DNA of 11,739 nucleotides from the NCBI GenBank assembly GCA_964532485.1, contig CAZHKE010000075.1:1-11739 (forward strand), in the 5' to 3' direction. Both the position numbers and the translations under genes were made by a program. Under the pieces are notes generated by a model. The model was not told the origin of the DNA. It made no database searches and saw only the letters and a list, made by a program, of their open reading frames with translations. Source of the DNA: DATBSK01 sp964532485. Its GTDB lineage: Bacteria > Actinomycetota > Acidimicrobiia > IMCC26256 > PALSA-555. Shown piece after piece: positions 8,773 through 11,739 of the stretch (the stretch's first letter is position 1; every line of letters begins with the position of its first letter).

Positions 8773-10143
8773 GTGCGCTTCGGGATCTTCCACGAGCACC
8801 AGGTGCCCCGACCCTGGGCGGACGGGGACGAGCGGCGGGTCTTCGAGGAGGCCCTCGAGCAGGGCGAGCTCGCCGACCGGATCGGGATCGACAGCTTCTG
8901 GCTCGTCGAGCACCACTTCCTCGAGGAGTACAGCCACTCGAGCGCACCCGAGGTCTTCCTCGGGGCCCTGTCGCAGCGGACGAAGAACCTGCGACTCGGC
9001 CACGGGATCGTGCAGACCCCTCCGGCGTTCAACCACCCCGCCCGCGTGGCCGAGCGCATCGCCACCCTCGACGTCGTGTCCGACGGCCGGGTCGAGTTCG
9101 GCTCGGGCGAGTCGTCGTCGGAGATGGAGCTGGGAGGGTTCGGGATCGACCCCGACGCGAAGCGGCCGATGTGGGAGGAGGGGCTGCGCGTCGCCCTGCG
9201 ATGCCTCACCGAGTCGCCGTTCACCGGGCACGTCGGCGAGCACGTCTCGATGCCCCCACGCAACGTGGTGCCCAAGCCGCTCCAGAAGCCACACCCGCCG
9301 GTGTGGGTCGCGTGCAGCCGCCGCGAGACGATCCACCTCGCGGCGCAGCACGGGATCGGGGCGCTCGGCTTCGCGTTCTTCGACCCCGAGGAGGCCCGCT
9401 TCTGGGTCGACGACTACTACACGACGCTCGCGGCCGAAGGTGTGCCCATCGGTGACTCGGTGAACGCCCAGATGGCGTGCGTGACGCCGTTCATGTGCCA
9501 TCCCGACGAGGAGCAGGCGGTGCTGCGCGGCGCCGAGGGCGTCAACTTCTTCGGCTACTCGCTCGGGCACTACTACATCTTCGGGCGCCACCGTCCGGGC
9601 AGCACCGCGGTGTGGGAGGAGTACGTGCAGCGGCGGCGCGAGCACGGGTTCGATCCCGAGGCGGTCGAGGCGGCGGCCGCCGCCGGCGACCGACTGGGCG
9701 CGAAGGCGATCACCGGCAGCTTCGCGGGACTGCGCGGCGCGATGGGCACGCCCGAGCAGGTGCGCGCCTACCTGCAGCGCTACGAGGAGGTCGGCGTCGA
9801 CACGGTGATCCTGTCGAGCGCGGCGGGCCGGAACAGACACGAGCACGTCATGGAGAGCCTCGAGCTCTTCGGCACGGAGATCCTCCCCGAGTTCGCCGAG
9901 CGCGACGAGCAGCAGCGGCGCGAGAAGGAGGAGCGGCTCGCACCCGTGATCGAGAAGGTCATGGCCCGGAAGCCGGCGACCGACCATCCGCCGTTGGTGC
10001 CCGACTTCGAGGTGCCGGCGATCCCCCGCGCCGAGGCCGACCGCGGCGAGTCGACCCAGTTCCACGAGTGGCTCGACAACCTCGAGGAGAGCATGGTCGC
10101 CGGCGACGATCCCACCGGTGACGTCACCAAGCACCTGGCCTGA
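8773..10143 (+). CDS. LLM-class (luciferase-like) flavin-dependent monooxygenase/oxidoreductase
   Basis: A member of the bacterial luciferase-like family of TIM-barrel enzymes, which use reduced FMN or F420; the substrate is unknown. The GTG at 8773 gives 456 aa and the family-typical start RFGIFHEHQ. An in-frame GTG at 8722 would add 17 unrelated residues. Visible features are WLVEHHFLEEYSHSSAP (about 43-59), RLGHGIVQTPPAFNHPARVA (74-93), DVVSDGRVEFGSG (100-112) and KPHPPVWVACS (172-182). Near 326-350 is a barrel end, TPEQVRAYLQRYEEVGVDTV. Residues about 375-456 form a charged helical tail outside the barrel. It is the only plus-strand gene, divergent from the sigma factor and converging on rpmG. 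Whether it uses FMN or F420 cannot be decided by eye. Confidence 0.88.
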   Translation: MRFGIFHEHQVPRPWADGDERRVFEEALEQGELADRIGIDSFWLVEHHFLEEYSHSSAPEVFLGALSQRTKNLRLGHGIVQTPPAFNHPARVAERIATLDVVSDGRVEFGSGESSSEMELGGFGIDPDAKRPMWEEGLRVALRCLTESPFTGHVGEHVSMPPRNVVPKPLQKPHPPVWVACSRRETIHLAAQHGIGALGFAFFDPEEARFWVDDYYTTLAAEGVPIGDSVNAQMACVTPFMCHPDEEQAVLRGAEGVNFFGYSLGHYYIFGRHRPGSTAVWEEYVQRRREHGFDPEAVEAAAAAGDRLGAKAITGSFAGLRGAMGTPEQVRAYLQRYEEVGVDTVILSSAAGRNRHEHVMESLELFGTEILPEFAERDEQQRREKEERLAPVIEKVMARKPATDHPPLVPDFEVPAIPRAEADRGESTQFHEWLDNLEESMVAGDDPTGDVTKHLA

Positions 10144-10157
10144 TCGACCTGCGACCA

Positions 10158-10212
10158 GAGCGAGGGTGACTAGCGCGTCTCCTTGTGGAGGGTGTGGCGC
10201 TTGTCCCAGCGG
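10158..10212. repeat. 55-bp exact duplicate of the rpmG 3' end, left side of the scaffold gap
   Basis: These 55 bases are identical to 10313-10367 on the other side of the N run. They contain the last 43 bases of rpmG (stop codon at 10170-10172 on the minus strand) plus 12 bases downstream. Both copies abut the gap, which is what overlapping contig ends look like. It is probably not a second gene. The LLM stop and this rpmG stop are 26 bases apart with no terminator between. Confidence 0.9.
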
Positions 10213-10312
10213 NNNNNNNNNNNNNNNNNNNNNNNNNNNNNNNNNNNNNNNNNNNNNNNNNNNNNNNNNNNNNNNNNNNNNNNNNNNNNNNNNNNNNNNN
10301 NNNNNNNNNNNN
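10213..10312. other. Scaffold gap of exactly 100 N
   Basis: Exactly 100 undetermined bases, a conventional placeholder for a gap of unknown size. The 55-bp identity of its flanks suggests that no sequence is actually missing. Confidence 0.95.
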
Positions 10313-10324
10313 GAGCGAGGGTGA

Positions 10325-10486
10325 CTAGCGCGTCTCCTTGTGGAGGGTGTGGCGCTTGTCCCAGCGGCAGTACTTCTTCATCTCGATGCGATCACGATCG
10401 TTGGTCTTGTTCTTCATCGTGATGTAGTTGCGCCGCTTGCACTCCTCGCAGGCGAGCGTCACCTTCACGCGCTTGTCCGAGGCCAT
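10325..10486 (-). CDS. rpmG: 50S ribosomal protein L33
   Basis: A 53-residue ribosomal protein near the E site of the large subunit. The sequence has the family pattern KVTLACEECKRRNYITMKNK followed by RIEMKKYCRWDKRHTLHKET. The ATG at 10486 has AAGGAG and a second AGGAG upstream. Zinc-binding L33 normally has two CxxC knuckles. Here the first (C13, C16) is intact, but the second has only C40, with D43 in place of the fourth cysteine, so zinc binding may be altered or use Asp. It lies 65 bases downstream of tuf, as in many actinobacterial clusters. Its 3' end falls in the sequence duplicated across the scaffold gap. Confidence 0.95.
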   Translation of the reverse strand: MASDKRVKVTLACEECKRRNYITMKNKTNDRDRIEMKKYCRWDKRHTLHKETR

Positions 10487-10513
10487 GGCTCCTACTCCTT
10501 GGGTCGCTGCGCT

Positions 10514-10536
10514 GCGGACCGGGATGCCCGGCCCGC
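10514..10536 (-). other. Strong hairpin in the tuf-rpmG spacer
   Basis: GCGGGCCGGG and CCCGGUCCGC form a 10-bp stem (one G-U pair) with a CAU loop. It is followed by GCAGCGCAG rather than a U-tract. It may be a partial attenuator or processing site that separates very high tuf expression from rpmG; this is inference. Confidence 0.45.
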
Positions 10537-10551
10537 GGCCGCTGCGCCCCT

Positions 10552-11739
10552 CTACTTGATGATCTTGGTGACGCGGCCGGCGCCGACGGTGCGGCCACCC
10601 TCGCGGATCGCGAAGCGCAGACCCTCTTCCATCGCGATGGGCGCGATCAGCTCGACGGTCATCTCGGTGTTGTCGCCGGGCATGACCATCTCGGTGCCCT
10701 CGGGCAGCTGGATCGCACCGGTGATGTCCGTGGTCCGGAAGTAGAACTGGGGCCGGTAGTTCCCGAAGAACGGCGTGTGACGCCCACCCTCGTCCTTGGT
10801 CAACACATACACCTGACCCTCGAACTGGGTATGAGGAGTGATCGAACCCGGCTTGGCCAGCACCTGACCCCGCTCGACGTCTTCCTTCTTCGTGCCCCGC
10901 AACAACGCCCCGATGTTGTCGCCGGCGCGACCCTCGTCGAGGAGCTTGCGGAACATCTCCACCCCGGTGCAGACCGTCTTGGTCGTGTCCTTGATCCCGA
11001 CGATCTCGATCTCCTCGTTGACCTTCACGATCCCACGCTCCACCCGCCCGGTGACCACCGTCCCCCGACCCGTGATCGAGAACACATCCTCGATCGGCAT
11101 CAAGAACGGCTTGTCGACATCACGCGTCGGCTCGGTGATGTGGGAATCGACCGCCTCCATCAGCTCCACGATCTTGCCCGCCCACTCCGCATCCCCCTCC
11201 AGCGCCTTGAGCGCCGAGACCCGCACGATCGGAGTGTCATCACCAGGGAACTCGTACTCGTTGAGCAGCTCCCGCACCTCCAGCTCCACCAGCTCGAGGA
11301 TCTCCTCGTCATCGACCATGTCGGTCTTGTTCAACGCCACCACGATGTTGGGCACCCCCACCTGACGGGCCAACAGCACATGCTCACGCGTCTGAGGCAT
11401 CGGCCCATCCGTGGCCGCCACCACCAAGATCGCCCCATCCATCTGCGCCGCACCCGTGATCATGTTCTTGATGTAATCCGCATGACCCGGACAATCCACA
11501 TGCGCGTAATGCCGATTCTCCGTCTCGTACTCCACATGCGCGATCGAGATCGTGATCCCCCGCTGCTTCTCCTCCGGCGCCTTGTCGATCTCATCAAACG
11601 CCGTGAAGCTCGTACTCGGATCCTTCTCCGACAGCACCTTCGTGATCGCCGCCGTCAACGTCGTCTTCCCATGATCGATATGACCAATCGTCCCAATGTT
11701 GAGATGCGGCTTCGTCCGCTCGAACTTCGCCTTGGCCAT
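10552..11739 (-). CDS. tuf: Elongation factor Tu
   Basis: The GTPase that delivers aminoacyl-tRNA to the ribosome; 395 aa, complete from MAKAKFERTKPHLNIG to VTKIIK. G-motifs are visible: G1 GHIDHGKT at 19-26 (most EF-Tu have GHVDHGKT), G2 RGITI, G3 DCPGH, G4 NKTD and G5 SALK. Domains 2 and 3 follow in full length. The start codon is the last triplet of the window, so its promoter and any upstream fusA are not visible. Codon use changes along the gene. In the first 130 codons His is always CAT, in the first 100 Thr is always ACG, and GAT and GGG are frequent. The last 55 codons use ACC, GAC and GGC like the neighbouring genes. The function is certain; the origin of the mosaic is open. Confidence 0.98.
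   Translation of the reverse strand: MAKAKFERTKPHLNIGTIGHIDHGKTTLTAAITKVLSEKDPSTSFTAFDEIDKAPEEKQRGITISIAHVEYETENRHYAHVDCPGHADYIKNMITGAAQMDGAILVVAATDGPMPQTREHVLLARQVGVPNIVVALNKTDMVDDEEILELVELEVRELLNEYEFPGDDTPIVRVSALKALEGDAEWAGKIVELMEAVDSHITEPTRDVDKPFLMPIEDVFSITGRGTVVTGRVERGIVKVNEEIEIVGIKDTTKTVCTGVEMFRKLLDEGRAGDNIGALLRGTKKEDVERGQVLAKPGSITPHTQFEGQVYVLTKDEGGRHTPFFGNYRPQFYFRTTDITGAIQLPEGTEMVMPGDNTEMTVELIAPIAMEEGLRFAIREGGRTVGAGRVTKIIK

Noticed and set aside
8731..10134. A 467-codon minus-strand open frame opposite the flavin enzyme gene
   Set aside because: The plus strand encodes clear luciferase-family motifs, while the minus-strand product is His/Arg/Leu-rich and shows none.
10170..10212. A second, truncated rpmG copy
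   Set aside because: It is identical to the true rpmG end, abuts the N run and fits overlapping contig ends better than a gene duplication.

Overview
The window is high-GC DNA carrying the conserved translation/transcription cluster tuf - rpmG - tRNA-Trp - secE - nusG - rplK - rplA - rplJ - rplL - rpoB - rpoC. All of it is on the minus strand, so it reads right to left. A short accessory block interrupts it between tRNA-Trp and rpmG. GTG starts, the acidic N-terminal extension of NusG, the short (1167 aa) RpoB and the gene order point to Actinomycetota. An Acidimicrobiia-like, possibly uncultured, lineage is my best guess, but this is inference.

Layout from the left. Positions 1-146 hold the 5' end of rpoC, and 265-3768 hold rpoB. 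A 118-base spacer with two strong hairpins separates them. A 217-base spacer before rpoB has a hairpin at the end of rplL and a possible rpoB promoter. Next come rplL and rplJ, preceded by a 192-base leader that folds like the autoregulatory L10 leader. Then come rplA, rplK, nusG and secE, tightly packed, and a tRNA-Trp (CCA anticodon) preceded by a long inverted repeat. Positions 7742-8714 carry an overlapping anti-sigma/ECF sigma pair. It is transcribed divergently from a luciferase-like flavin monooxygenase at 8773-10143. After a 100-N scaffold gap come rpmG and a complete tuf, whose start codon is the last triplet of the window.

How the genes fit together: EF-Tu, the L33/L11/L1/L10/L7-L12 proteins, tRNA-Trp, NusG, RNA polymerase beta and beta', and SecE are all growth-rate-linked core machinery. 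The sigma/anti-sigma pair and the flavin enzyme are not part of it. They occupy the rpmG-to-trpT interval, which in other Actinobacteria also holds lineage-specific cargo.

No stretch longer than 300 bases lacks a gene. The longest are 3769-3985, 5029-5220 and 10144-10324 (the last mostly N), each described below. I found no CRISPR array, insertion sequence, prophage or clearly novel defence system. The observations most worth a second look are the regulatory insertion, a codon-usage mosaic inside tuf, the L10 leader with an overlapping hairpin, an rpmG with only three cysteines, and a scaffold gap that looks artefactual.
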